From JBHJGO01 sp050331715 (GTDB lineage Bacteria > Cyanobacteriota > Cyanobacteriia > Cyanobacteriales > Microcoleaceae): a stretch of 41,256 nucleotides of DNA. Below are positions 17,730 through 26,904 of this stretch, piece by piece. A program made the position numbers and the translations under genes. Numbering within the stretch: the first letter of the stretch is position 1; each line of letters begins with the position of its first letter. Below the pieces are notes generated by a model. That model saw only the letters and a program-made list of their open reading frames with translations, searched no databases and had not been told where the DNA came from. The stretch spans positions 1 to 41,256 of the forward strand of contig JBHJGO010000081.1 of NCBI GenBank assembly GCA_050331715.1. Direction: 5' to 3'.

Positions 17730-18311
17730 ATGAAGGCTAGGTTTACAGCATCTCAATCGGTTCAGATTACTGTCCCAGACGAGCAAATTCCCATCCAGCA
17801 CTACCTGCGGCAACCCCGACGGCTGGTCAATGCCCTATGCGATCCCAGGCGATTGGAGCAATTGAGTGATGACTGTTTTCGATTGAAGATGCGTCCTCTG
17901 TCCTTTATGTTCCTCACCATTCAGCCCACGGTTGACATGAAAATCTGGGCATTGTCTGATAATACGATCCGCCTCAAGTCTGTGGCTTGTGAAGTTCGGG
18001 GGGTGGAATATATTAACCAGCGATTTAGGTTACAACTCTATGGTCGTCTCTCGCCCCGACAGGTGGATCATCAAACTCAACTGCAAGGAGTGGCTGATTT
18101 GGCGGTTGAAGTTGAGCTCCCTCCACCATTACTGATGACACCTCGTCCTTTACTGGAGGCAACAGGCAATCAATTGCTGAAAAGTGTGCTTCTGACAATC
18201 AAACAGCGCTTGATGCACAATTTGGTGGCCGACTATCAATCCTGGGCACGGAAACAGGAACTCTCACCAGCACCCTGTTCTGACTCGGCTTTACCTGCTT
18301 CAAGTTCTTAA
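17730..18311 (+). CDS. DUF1997 family protein
   Basis: A 193-residue protein of a family shared by cyanobacteria and plastid-bearing plants (PF09366), function unknown. The visible core is an alpha/beta fold with alternating hydrophobic strands: FRLKMRPLSFMFLTIQPTVDMKIW, then an EVRGVEYINQRFRLQLYGRL strand set. A C-terminal amphipathic helix holds LKSVLLTIKQRLMHNLVADYQSW. There is no signal peptide or membrane span. The last 12 bases overlap the end of rnhB on the opposite strand, so the two transcripts interfere or share an end. The family assignment is from sequence pattern. Confidence 0.85.
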   Translation: MKARFTASQSVQITVPDEQIPIQHYLRQPRRLVNALCDPRRLEQLSDDCFRLKMRPLSFMFLTIQPTVDMKIWALSDNTIRLKSVACEVRGVEYINQRFRLQLYGRLSPRQVDHQTQLQGVADLAVEVELPPPLLMTPRPLLEATGNQLLKSVLLTIKQRLMHNLVADYQSWARKQELSPAPCSDSALPASSS

Positions 18312-18914
18312 AATCTGACAGGGACTAAAGGAAAGACGGTGTTGGCGGGAGGGGCCATATTGCTGTAGGGCTTGACGGTGGCGCTTCGTACCATAGCCTT
18401 TATTCTGAGCCAGGTCATAAACAGAATACTTGGATGCTAATCTGATAATCAATTGATCGCGCCATACCTTTGCCAGAATGCTGGCAGATGCAATCGCAAC
18501 TGAGTTCTGATCTCCCTTCACGATTGTCCGCTGAGGAATCTGAAGATCCGGAATTCTCTGGTTCCCATCAATCAAGCAGAGATCCGGTAGAGGATGCAGC
18601 CTCAAAACAGCCCGCTTCATTGCCAGCAGCGTGGCTTGGAGAATGTTCAACCGATCAATCTCAACCACAGAAGCCATCCTAATTTGATAATCGAGTGCAG
18701 TGGATCGGATCTGACTTGCCAGATCCAGACGAGTTTTGGACGTCAACTGCTTACTATCTTGAACTCCTATGGCTGCCAAGCAAACCTCTGATTCAGGAGA
18801 TAGCACAACAGCAGCCGCTACAACTGGGCCGAATAAGGCACCTCGACCGACCTCGTCAATGCCTGCAACCCTGGAATCCGATGAAAAGGGCAGTAGATCT
18901 GAATCAGCCGTCAT
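18300..18914 (-). CDS. rnhB: Ribonuclease HII
   Basis: Removes ribonucleotides and RNA-DNA hybrids. It has 204 residues. The catalytic carboxylates are Asp20 and Glu21 (AGIDEVGRG), Asp116 (LIDGN) and Asp135 (KGDQNS); ASASILAKVWRD and GYGTKRHRQAL complete the family pattern. The start ATG lies 21 bases after the rne stop, so it is almost certainly co-transcribed with rne, as in the rne-rnhB operon of Synechocystis 6803. Its 3' end overlaps the DUF1997 gene by 12 bases in convergent orientation. Confidence 0.97.
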   Translation of the reverse strand: MTADSDLLPFSSDSRVAGIDEVGRGALFGPVVAAAVVLSPESEVCLAAIGVQDSKQLTSKTRLDLASQIRSTALDYQIRMASVVEIDRLNILQATLLAMKRAVLRLHPLPDLCLIDGNQRIPDLQIPQRTIVKGDQNSVAIASASILAKVWRDQLIIRLASKYSVYDLAQNKGYGTKRHRQALQQYGPSRQHRLSFSPCQILRT

Positions 18915-18935
18915 ATTTTGGAATGGTAGGATTAC

Positions 18936-21101
18936 CTAGGTGGCTGCAGAAGACCGACGTCGCCGCCGACGATTTGTAGATAAGGACTCTTCCAGATCGC
19001 TGGTTTCATCCTCATTGGTCTCGTCTTCATCGGCTTCATCCTCAATATCTTCCTCCAATGCGCTCCTGTCAAGCTGACCTTCAAAGTCGACCGCCTCCGA
19101 TGCAGAACTATCATCAGAATCATCATCCTTCAAGGGAGCAGCAGAGATTGTAAATCGTGGCTTTACGTCAGTTTCGAGTTCCGACTCTTCATCCAATTCT
19201 GATTCTCCTAGTTCTGAAGCTGAATTCGAGGCTAGGGTTGGCTTATCGACTTCATCAGGCTGTAGCAAAGCTGAGGGAGAGGGGGGCAGCTCTCCGGGAA
19301 GACGAACGGTGACAACCGCGTTGCGGGCATTCTTTACTTCTTGGTTGGTTAGAACCAGTGGTGAGATTCCCATCAATGCATAGAGCTGCTGCTCATCTTC
19401 TGTCATTTCAACAGAAATCACCTCCGGCGGTTCAGCACTGCTGGACTTACTCTCTGACTTAGATCCCCGATTTCGGTCAGATATGACTGCACCGCGATGA
19501 TTCCCCTGGCTCTCTGAAGCTGCCTCGGAACGACTGTCTGAATAGGCGTGATTTGAATTGGAGCGAGCATTATTCCGAGTTGACTCGTCGTCTCGAACAA
19601 CATCGACTTCCCCAATCCGACGGCGACGGCGACGGCGAACATTGCTACCCGGCTGATAATTTGGATGATTTAATAGATCAAGCTCCTGCAAATTAGCAGA
19701 TGCATCCAGTTCAATCACTTCTGGCTCCTCACGGGCAGCAGGAACAACTTCTAAAGTTGTCGGTCGGGAAGGACGCTCATTACCAGTGTCCCCTGAATTT
19801 CCAGCAGTCGTACTGCGACCGCTCAGAACCAGCCGCTCTCCTACATCCTCGACATGCCCCTCTGGTTCTCCTGGCAAATGGGCTAGATGGCCCAAACCAC
19901 TGCAGGTTGGACAAGGTCGGCCAAACAATTCGTAAATATTCTGCCCCTGGCGCTTGCGGGTTAATTCGACCAAGCCCAGTTCGGAGAGCTGAGAAATTTG
20001 GGGCCTGGCTTTATCAACCTTCAATACCTTAGTAAAGTGTTCCAGGACTTGCAGTTGATCTCGACGAGAATCCATATCAATGAAGTCAACAATGATCACC
20101 CCCGCAATATTTCGCAGCCGCAGCTGACGGGCAATCTCTGTGGCAGCCTCACAATTTGTCCAGAGTACCGTTTCCCGTGCCGTTGCTGAACGGGTGAAGG
20201 AACCAGAGTTCACATCAATCACCGTCAGTGCTTCCGTCGGCTCAATGATAATATAACCTCCAGAGGGTAGGTCAACTCTAGGCTTCAACGCTTCTCGAAT
20301 CGCTGCATTCACCCGGAAAAACTCTAAAATCGACGTGCGCTCCCGATGGTGGTCGATTAACACACCCTGCGGCGTTTTGCCCATACTCCAATTGACCAAG
20401 TGCTGCTTGACTCGCTTGACGCCAGGGTTAGAATCAACAACAATTCGATTCACTTCGGTGCTGTACATATCCCGCAACACCCGCTGGATAAAGTCATCAT
20501 CGCGGTTTAGCAAAGCTGGGGGACGCTTGGAACTGGCCTCTTGCTGAATCAACTCCCACTGCCGCTGCAGCCCTTCTAAATCCTCAATAATGGCATCCTC
20601 CGCCATTCCTTCAGCTTCTGTCCGCACCAACAGACCCATGCCAGAGGGTTTCACCAGAATTGCCAAGGCCCGCAGGCGATTGCGTTCGCCATCGGAACGA
20701 ACTCGCCGCGACAGGTTCACACCTCGTCCAGAGGGCATTAAGACCAGATAGCGTCCGGGTAGGGAAATATTTCCCGTTAATCGTGGCCCCTTGGTGCCTG
20801 TGGGTTCCTTCATGATTTGCACCAGTACCTTCTGCTGGGGTGCGAGCAACTCAGTAATGGAACCGGAGGCTCGCTTCAAACGCAGGGGGCCTAAATCAGA
20901 AACATGGATAAATCCATTCCGTTCGCTGTCACCAATGTTGACAAAGGCGGCATCAATTCCTGGAAGAACGTTTTCAACAGTTCCAAGATAAATATCTCCA
21001 ACCTGATGACTTCCTGTAGCAACCACCAATTCCTGAATTTGATCTTCAGAGAAAACGGCTGCAATCCGATGCTGTTCGGCAATAACAATCTGCTTCGACA
21101 T
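18936..21101 (-). CDS. rne: Ribonuclease E/G family endoribonuclease, cyanobacterial RNase E
   Basis: The main mRNA-decay and processing endonuclease. It has 721 residues, compact compared with E. coli RNase E. An S1 domain (about 35-115) leads to the catalytic core with metal-binding Asp in VIDVNSGSF (Asp296) and VDFIDM (339-343). The Zn-link cysteines are CPTC (Cys397, Cys400). From about 410 on is an acidic, Ser/Glu-rich disordered tail with a basic patch VRRRRRRRIGEV. The extreme C-terminus NRRRRRRSSAAT matches the conserved arginine-rich nonapeptide that recruits polynucleotide phosphorylase in cyanobacteria. The long upstream leader suggests autoregulation. Upstream is the fused radical-SAM gene, downstream rnhB. 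Confidence 0.97.
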   Translation of the reverse strand: MSKQIVIAEQHRIAAVFSEDQIQELVVATGSHQVGDIYLGTVENVLPGIDAAFVNIGDSERNGFIHVSDLGPLRLKRASGSITELLAPQQKVLVQIMKEPTGTKGPRLTGNISLPGRYLVLMPSGRGVNLSRRVRSDGERNRLRALAILVKPSGMGLLVRTEAEGMAEDAIIEDLEGLQRQWELIQQEASSKRPPALLNRDDDFIQRVLRDMYSTEVNRIVVDSNPGVKRVKQHLVNWSMGKTPQGVLIDHHRERTSILEFFRVNAAIREALKPRVDLPSGGYIIIEPTEALTVIDVNSGSFTRSATARETVLWTNCEAATEIARQLRLRNIAGVIIVDFIDMDSRRDQLQVLEHFTKVLKVDKARPQISQLSELGLVELTRKRQGQNIYELFGRPCPTCSGLGHLAHLPGEPEGHVEDVGERLVLSGRSTTAGNSGDTGNERPSRPTTLEVVPAAREEPEVIELDASANLQELDLLNHPNYQPGSNVRRRRRRRIGEVDVVRDDESTRNNARSNSNHAYSDSRSEAASESQGNHRGAVISDRNRGSKSESKSSSAEPPEVISVEMTEDEQQLYALMGISPLVLTNQEVKNARNAVVTVRLPGELPPSPSALLQPDEVDKPTLASNSASELGESELDEESELETDVKPRFTISAAPLKDDDSDDSSASEAVDFEGQLDRSALEEDIEDEADEDETNEDETSDLEESLSTNRRRRRRSSAAT

Positions 21102-21308
21102 CTAATTTCCTCAAAACTTTATTGCAACTCGTGAGGCAGCTGCGCTGCGTGTACCTCAGAGGTTGACCCAATGAACCTATACGAAATCCTGGATAGTATC
21201 TCTTGCCTAAACTAATCTCACTTGCCAATTCTGTGCAACTCAGCCAGACAAACCCGAATTGATGAACTCAAAAGCCAATAAACTCCAAGTGCTGCAACGA
21301 TGCAAAAT

Positions 21309-21364
21309 CACAAAACCAGAGCCACAAAACTAAACCGACAAAACCAAAGTCACAAGACTAAAAC
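21309..21364. repeat. 14-bp tandem repeat, four copies, in the rne leader
   Basis: CACAAAAC, CACAAAAC, GACAAAAC and CACAAGAC start at exactly 14-base steps: 21309, 21323, 21337, 21351. The remaining six bases of each unit are degenerate. On the rne mRNA these read as GUUUUG-rich blocks. Confidence 0.82.
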
Positions 21365-21848
21365 TAGAAAAACGATAACAGTCAGGGGCTGCACTAGAGC
21401 TGATGGCTAGAATCGACAACAAATAATGATTAAGATTGTGGGTTACAAACCTCCTTATATTCACAAAACAACCAGTCGATTAATCGCAATTCAACCTTGA
21501 AGACTCGACTTCTCTGGCTCAGAGCACTCTTCTAAGTCTAACAAACTCGCGGAGTGGGTCAGGACTGCCAGCCGGCTCATACAAACCTTTGCTGAAACCC
21601 TTAACTATTTCCACTGGCACTACCAATCGGTTAACCATGACAAGACCTGAGACTGAACGAGACATACTCAAGTCATTTGGAAATAATTTAAACCCTTAAT
21701 CTGCACTTACTCAACGAGCTACAGCCCTTCAAAAGCTCACCTTTGGAAATTCCGCACTATGGAATATCTGAGTAAATACTGACCCCGCTTGACCTACACG
21801 TCACCTTAGCCGCAAGGATAGACCTGGCAGTGGAGTTCCATGAATGGA

Positions 21849-21877
21849 ATTATATAATACCCACAATCTAACTGCAA
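21849..21877 (-). promoter_or_regulatory. Possible distal rne promoter
   Basis: On the minus strand TTGCAG (21872-21877), 17 bases, perfect TATAAT (21849-21854). The -35 is weak (3 of 6). TATAAT also occurs on the plus strand at 21853-21858, but without a -35, so the minus-strand reading is preferred. Confidence 0.4.
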
Positions 21878-21894
21878 CATACTCTCTAATTTTT

Positions 21895-24576
21895 CTACGA
21901 AAGCACCAGCCGTTGGCGATGGATGTGCAGCAGTTGTAGCTCCTGTTGACTGAACCGTTCCAACATATAAACTACCTGCTGCGGTTTCAGTTGATTGCCA
22001 TCATTTCGATGGCTTCCACAGTATTGAATCACTCCAATTTGCTCCTCCTGCCCATTCGGGATTTGAGGCATCAGAGCTAGATCAAGCCCAGCAGCCAATT
22101 GATCCAGAGCCACAGATTCGACCAAGGTCAGCTCAAACAGAGATGCTCGCAAGTTGACTAATCGGATCTTTCCGGATTTTGTAGTTTTCTCCCAGATTAT
22201 CTCCTGGGTTGCATTCACCTGATCAATCCAGCTCTGCCACTGGGAGGAAGTCAGATTGTCCCCTGAACCCTGAATCCACAGAATATACTCCACCCGGTCA
22301 AGTTGCTGAGTGATTGACGGCGATCGCAGATCAACTGTTTCTGCGCGATACAGGGGCAACATTTCAGGCAAGCAGGCGGCCAATTTTGCCAATAACGCAT
22401 CAGGCTCAACGGATTCCGTCAGATCAATGTCGAGAATTTCCCCTGAACTGGTGACGCCCAGCGATAGCGCACTGGCTGGAGAAATTCGAGGACTCGGATG
22501 ATACCCAGCAGAAAAAGAAATTGGCAACCCAGCCCGTCGAACAGCTCGATCCAGGAGTTTCATTAAATCCAGATGTCCCACTAGGGCCATATCTCCCAGC
22601 TTGCCAAACCACACCCGAACCCGTTGAACCCGCTCTGAACTGGGGGTGGCATGGCCGAAGAATTCCGGCAATTCGGGCGGCGGAACCATGACATTATGAC
22701 CGAAATCAACACTACACACCCCGCAGTGGGAACAGCCCTCAAAGGAACAATCCGGAACCGTTGCGGCAGCCAGCGCCCGTTGTAAATCTTCCTTCAACCA
22801 GTTTTTGTCGATGCCAGTGTCTAGATGATCCCAGGGCAAGGGCCGATCCAGCAGAGAAGCAGTGGCATCAGTTGTAGCACCCTCCAATTCCATCACGTTC
22901 CATTCGCCTGCTTCTACCTGACGATACTTCCAACTCAGACCTGCCTCTTCAATTGCCTGTGTCCAGGCCGCAAAGGCTCGTTCCTGACTTTCCCACCAGG
23001 CATCCATTCCAGCCCCCAACTCCCAGGCCCGCCGTACCACCTGAGCCAGTCTGCGATCGCCTCGACCGACAAAGTCTTCCATGGCAGAAATCCGTACATC
23101 CGTAAAATTCACCTTCACCCCCTTCATGCGGCGAAACTCTTGCCGCAGCAATTCCTGTTTGCGTTGGAATTCAGAAATGGAAACCGAATGCCATTGAAAC
23201 GGAGTATGGGGCTTGGGGGTAAAGTTAGAAATGGTTAAATTCACCTCCAGTCGTCTGCGCTTGGCAGCCCGGCATTCCCGTTGCAGCCAGCGTATTGTTT
23301 CAGCGATGCCAATCACATCCACATCCGTTTCACCGGGCAAACCAATCATGAAGTAGAGTTTGACCTTGTTCCAGCCCTGGTCATAGGCGGTCTTTACCCC
23401 CCGCAGCAGTTCCCCATTCGTCAAGCCTTTATTGACAATATCCCGCATCCGCTGGGTTCCGGCTTCTGGCGCAAAGGTCAGGGTTCCAGGACGGTTGCCC
23501 CCCACAATATTGGCAATATTTTCATCAAACCGATCTACCCGCTGACTAGGTAGAGACAGGGAAATATTTTTATCCTGGAGCCGATTCTTTAATTCCAGAC
23601 CCACCGCAGGTAGGGCGAGGTAATCTGAACAACTGAGGGACAACAGCGAAAATTCATCATACCCCGTTGCCTTCATTCCCTTTTCAACCGCGTCAATCAC
23701 CTGCTCCGGCTCCACGTCCCGGGCAGGTCGAGTCAACATTCCTGGCTGACAAAATCGACAGCCTCGGGTACAACCCCGTCGCACCTCAATCACCAGGCGA
23801 TCATGAACCGTTTGAACATGGGGAACCATCCGAATCGAGTAGGCAGGCAGCGGAGTTGCCACGCGCCGCAAAATGCGCTGGGGCACATTGGGTCGGCTAG
23901 GTTGAATGGCTCCAGTTGCTGTCACGTGGTAGAACTGAGGCACATACACCCCTGGAACCTGCGCCAGATCAAGCAATAACGCCTCACGGGTTAAGCCCTG
24001 TTGCTTGCCTTCCTCAATCACCAACCCGACTTCTGGCAAGACTTCCTCACCATCTCCTAAAACCACAAAGTCAAAAAAGTCGGCGTAGGGTTCCGGATTG
24101 GAAGAGGCGGTCTGACCCCCTGCAAAATTCAAAGGAGACTGACCCAGCGGTGTCGAGCCATCAGCACGTTGCCGATCCTTCCAGGTGAGGGGAATTTCTG
24201 ACAGGGCCAACATCTCCAAAATATTGGTTGCGCCCAGCTCATAACTAAGGCTGAAACCCAGAATGTCAAATTCCAACAGAGAACGCCGGGACTCGACAGC
24301 AAATAGGGGAGTCTTTGTGTCGCGCAACTTGTCCGCCAGATCAGTCCCCGGTAGATAAGCGCGGTCGCACAATTGGCGGGGTTGGGTGTTGAGAATATTG
24401 TAGAGAATGATATGTCCCAGATTTGAGGCCCCAACTTCGTAGACCTCCGGATAGGTGAGAGCCCAATGTACCTGAGCAGCATCCCAGGACTTACGCTTTG
24501 CGCCCAATTCATTACCTAAGTACCGCGCAGGTTGATGAATATCTGGCGTAATCAGTTGCTCTACAGTCAATCCCAC
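21895..24576 (-). CDS. B12-binding-type radical SAM protein fused to DUF2344
   Basis: An 893-residue fusion of two families usually encoded next to each other (TIGR03960 and TIGR03936/DUF2344). An N-terminal cobalamin-binding-like region (about 30-240) precedes the radical SAM barrel with its 4Fe-4S motif CTRGCRFC (Cys269, Cys273, Cys276). A second cysteine cluster C-x4-C-x2-C-x2-C (Cys610, 615, 618, 621) sits at the junction. DUF2344 (about 650-893) begins VRVWFGKLGDMALVGHLD. The substrate is unknown. In many bacteria these families sit beside an RNase E/G gene, as here, where rne lies 793 bases downstream on the same strand. The split partners in other phyla and this fusion suggest the two halves act together, possibly on RNA or on a ribosomal or RNase substrate (inference). 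Confidence 0.93.
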   Translation of the reverse strand: MGLTVEQLITPDIHQPARYLGNELGAKRKSWDAAQVHWALTYPEVYEVGASNLGHIILYNILNTQPRQLCDRAYLPGTDLADKLRDTKTPLFAVESRRSLLEFDILGFSLSYELGATNILEMLALSEIPLTWKDRQRADGSTPLGQSPLNFAGGQTASSNPEPYADFFDFVVLGDGEEVLPEVGLVIEEGKQQGLTREALLLDLAQVPGVYVPQFYHVTATGAIQPSRPNVPQRILRRVATPLPAYSIRMVPHVQTVHDRLVIEVRRGCTRGCRFCQPGMLTRPARDVEPEQVIDAVEKGMKATGYDEFSLLSLSCSDYLALPAVGLELKNRLQDKNISLSLPSQRVDRFDENIANIVGGNRPGTLTFAPEAGTQRMRDIVNKGLTNGELLRGVKTAYDQGWNKVKLYFMIGLPGETDVDVIGIAETIRWLQRECRAAKRRRLEVNLTISNFTPKPHTPFQWHSVSISEFQRKQELLRQEFRRMKGVKVNFTDVRISAMEDFVGRGDRRLAQVVRRAWELGAGMDAWWESQERAFAAWTQAIEEAGLSWKYRQVEAGEWNVMELEGATTDATASLLDRPLPWDHLDTGIDKNWLKEDLQRALAAATVPDCSFEGCSHCGVCSVDFGHNVMVPPPELPEFFGHATPSSERVQRVRVWFGKLGDMALVGHLDLMKLLDRAVRRAGLPISFSAGYHPSPRISPASALSLGVTSSGEILDIDLTESVEPDALLAKLAACLPEMLPLYRAETVDLRSPSITQQLDRVEYILWIQGSGDNLTSSQWQSWIDQVNATQEIIWEKTTKSGKIRLVNLRASLFELTLVESVALDQLAAGLDLALMPQIPNGQEEQIGVIQYCGSHRNDGNQLKPQQVVYMLERFSQQELQLLHIHRQRLVLS

Positions 24577-25073
24577 AATCCGCCTTACCTTAACTTCAAA
24601 TTCGGATACCTCCCTAGTCTAACGTGCAGGTTTCTGCTTGAACTTTTTTGAGAAATATGATGTCTTTTCCTGTGAGAGCGTTAAGACTATACTGTTCAGT
24701 ATAGTTATCTACAGGATCGGCTCCCGGTTTGGAACTGGAAAGATGGGTTGGGTGTCAAAGCTTCTCAAGTGCCAATAGATCTTTGGTGGTCTTCCGTTAG
24801 GCCAGAATAGTTGACTGGGGTTTCACATATTTTCGCTATCGACTCATCTTTCTGTTTCGTTGGTATCTGGGCAAGATGTAATGTTCAGCGTCGATTTGTT
24901 CCAGGGTTGACTACTTTGCAAAGTCTTGAATCTCTTTGTTTAAAACACATAGCATGTTTGGGATTAATCTTTCCAGAAAGTGACTTAAATCACTTAAGAT
25001 TCTGAATCTGGATCACCCGTTAGATAGGTAACTCATTAGAGAATTATTGAAGCAGAGTTATTGCACTGAAGAT
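24577..25073. other. 497-base divergent spacer with three dyads
   Basis: This lies between the radical-SAM gene (minus) and the small conserved gene (plus). It holds a 9+9 inverted repeat (24686-24705), a perfect 12-base palindrome ACTTTGCAAAGT (24913-24924) and AAGTGA-N6-TCACTT (24978-24995). An open stretch at 24811-25005 is not protein-like. Promoters are not clear. Confidence 0.5.
24686..24705. promoter_or_regulatory. Operator-like inverted repeat
   Basis: ACTATACTG, two bases, CAGTATAGT: perfect 9-base arms. It lies 110 bases upstream of the radical-SAM start. The AT-rich symmetric sequence looks like a dimeric repressor site; it does not match cyanobacterial LexA, NtcA or Fur consensus as I know them. 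Confidence 0.45.
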
Positions 25074-25268
25074 ATGGCTGCCACTAATATTATCCGCAAA
25101 ATGGTTTCCAAGGCGATCTACTTCAAGCACCTTACCCCTGAGATCGAAAGCCAAATCAATTCCGAATTGACCCGCCTGGGTTATGTGTCCGACGTGGACT
25201 ACGAAGCCCTCGAACTTTTGATGGAAGAAATGGATGCAGGACGGGTCAAGCTCGTTCCAAGTCTCTAA
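25074..25268 (+). CDS. Conserved small cyanobacterial protein (64 residues), function unknown
   Basis: Starts at the ATG at 25074 (MAATNIIRKMVSKAIYFKH). A TTG 27 bases upstream would add nine residues without conservation. Sequence: an N-terminal basic amphipathic helix, then LTPEIESQINSELTRLGYVS, then an acidic helix DYEALELLMEEMDAGRVKLV. The pattern resembles small proteins I recall from many cyanobacteria, but I know no function. It has no cysteines, signal peptide or membrane span. It is monocistronic, between a 497-base divergent spacer full of dyads and a 364-base downstream spacer, so it likely has its own regulation. Confidence 0.8.
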   Translation: MAATNIIRKMVSKAIYFKHLTPEIESQINSELTRLGYVSDVDYEALELLMEEMDAGRVKLVPSL

Positions 25269-25632
25269 TCTCCGGGTATTTCAGCTTGTCTTTTCCCATG
25301 AATTTTTTCTAATCTCTTTCCAATCTTCTTCCAATCTTTTTCTGAATACGTATTTTAAGCGTCGTACTCTTAAAAGACTGCTAGAAGTGTTGATCTTGAG
25401 ACCTAATCTGTCACATCTTTCTTTTGCCTCGTTTCAGCTCCTCTAAAAGCAATCGGCTACGTTACACTCTGTTATAAACCTCTAATGAAATCTTAACTAA
25501 AGCTTAAGTTTCTCAGTTGAGTGGTATCTGTGCGGGTCGGTATCGAAAACCATGAAACTGGTTCTGATCATCTGAGTTCCGTTACACTGAAGGTCTATCC
25601 ACGACTCATAGGACTCAGCCACATCAGACTTC
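25269..25632. other. 364-base spacer before the M20 amidohydrolase
   Basis: Pyrimidine-rich at its start, with an 11-bp repeat (25301-25343). No hairpin terminator, RNA gene or clear promoter was seen. An open stretch over 25234-25446 continues from the preceding gene in another frame and is repeat-derived. Confidence 0.5.
25301..25343. repeat. 11-bp period pyrimidine-rich tandem repeat
   Basis: AATCTCTTTCC (25311-25321), AATCTTCTTCC (25322-25332) and AATCTTTTTCT (25333-25343), preceded by a shorter relative AATTTTTTCT (25301-25310). Confidence 0.75.
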
Positions 25633-26820
25633 ATGCTGGATCAGATCAAAACCCTAGCAACTTCACTCGCACCCCGCCTGATTGAAATTCGCCGTCATCT
25701 CCACGCCCATCCTGAACTGAGCAGTCAAGAACACCAAACAGCGGCTTACGTTGCCGGAGTCCTCTCCTCCTGTGGTCTTCGGGTTGAGGAGGCTGTTGGA
25801 AAAACGGGCGTCGTTGGAGAACTTCGAGGAACTGATGGGGCGTCTGAATGGCTTGCCATCCGTACAGATATGGATGCTCTCCCCATCCAAGAGCTAACGA
25901 ATCTGGAGTTTGCCTCCCGAACATCAGGTGTGATGCATGCCTGTGGCCATGACGTTCACACAACGGTAGGACTAGGGGCAGCTATGGTACTGTCCCAACT
26001 TACCGATAGTTTTCCCGGCCCGGTGCGATTTCTGTTTCAACCTGCTGAGGAAATTGCTAAGGGAGCCACATGGATGGTTGAAGATCAGGCGATGCAGGAT
26101 GTAGCAGCGATTTTTGGACTCCATGTTTTTCCGTCAATTCCAGCCGGATGTATTGGGATTCGTCAAGGAGCATTAACGGCGGCGGCTGACGATCTGGAAT
26201 TGGTAATTATGGGTGAATCCGGCCACGGGGCGCGACCCCACCAAGCGACTGACGCGATTTGGATTGCGGCCCAGGTGATTACGACCCTACAACAGGCCAT
26301 CAGCCGCACCCACAATCCGCTCAGACCCGTTGTTCTCACTATTGGTCAGATTTCCGGGGGACGGGCTCCGAATGTGATTGCTGATCAGGTGAAATTAGTC
26401 GGAACAGTGCGATCGCTGCATCCCGAAACCCACGAATCCTTGCCTGCATGGATCGAGCAGATTGTTGCTGGCGTTTGTCAGATGTATGGCGCTCGCTACA
26501 CAATGAATTATCGGCGATGTGTGCCTTCTGTCCAGAATCATCCAGAACTAACCCAGATTATTGCGGAGTCTGCCCAGGAAGCCTGGGGTCGGGAGAGTAT
26601 TCAAGTGCTACCTGAACCTTCCCTCGGAGCAGAAGACTTCTCCGTGTACCTGAACCACGCGCCCGGAACCATGTTCCGTTTGGGAGTTGGCCATCGAGAT
26701 CAGTCAAACTACCCACTGCATCATCCAAAGTTCTCTGTCGATGAATCCGCAATTCTCACGGGGGTCGTTACCCTGGCCTATTCTGCCTACAAGTATTGGC
26801 AGCGAAAACTGTCCAGATGA
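25633..26820 (+). CDS. M20 family metallopeptidase / N-acyl-amino acid amidohydrolase
   Basis: Zinc-dependent hydrolase of the M20D group (hippurate hydrolase, IAA-amino acid hydrolase and acetyl-diaminopimelate deacetylase relatives), 395 residues. The start region LIEIRRHLHAHPELSSQE is typical. Metal and catalytic residues are in AIRTDMDALPI (about 76-85) and GVMHACGHDVHT (about 99-110), with a Glu pair in FQPAEEIAKG. The dimerisation domain contains the HGARPH motif, and the C-terminal zinc ligand is in the NYPLHHPKFSVDE region. There is no signal peptide, so it is cytosolic. The substrate cannot be told from sequence. It stands alone between two spacers that carry tandem repeats. Confidence 0.93.
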   Translation: MLDQIKTLATSLAPRLIEIRRHLHAHPELSSQEHQTAAYVAGVLSSCGLRVEEAVGKTGVVGELRGTDGASEWLAIRTDMDALPIQELTNLEFASRTSGVMHACGHDVHTTVGLGAAMVLSQLTDSFPGPVRFLFQPAEEIAKGATWMVEDQAMQDVAAIFGLHVFPSIPAGCIGIRQGALTAAADDLELVIMGESGHGARPHQATDAIWIAAQVITTLQQAISRTHNPLRPVVLTIGQISGGRAPNVIADQVKLVGTVRSLHPETHESLPAWIEQIVAGVCQMYGARYTMNYRRCVPSVQNHPELTQIIAESAQEAWGRESIQVLPEPSLGAEDFSVYLNHAPGTMFRLGVGHRDQSNYPLHHPKFSVDESAILTGVVTLAYSAYKYWQRKLSR

Positions 26821-26904
26821 GTTGACTTCTCCGCACCAAAACAATCTTTTCAAAAAGATCACCTGAGTTTCCGGTCATTTTCTCAAAATTCATGAATTTT
26901 TGAA

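Larger units (their letters stand above)
21102..21894. other. 793-base leader and spacer upstream of rne
   Basis: No gene seen on either strand. On the rne-sense strand the part near 21300-21380 is U-rich because of a 14-bp tandem repeat (21309-21364). A possible promoter at 21849-21877 would give a leader of about 740 bases. RNase E of Synechocystis is known to act on its own AU-rich 5' leader, so this region is a candidate autoregulatory target. Confidence 0.55.

Noticed and set aside
18470..18979. Plus-strand open frames over rnhB and the rne 3' end
   Set aside because: Shadows; no family resemblance, and codon positions follow the minus-strand genes.
24811..25005. Open frame of 64 codons before the small conserved gene
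   Set aside because: No ribosome-binding site, biased composition, and it overlaps two dyads; not protein-like.
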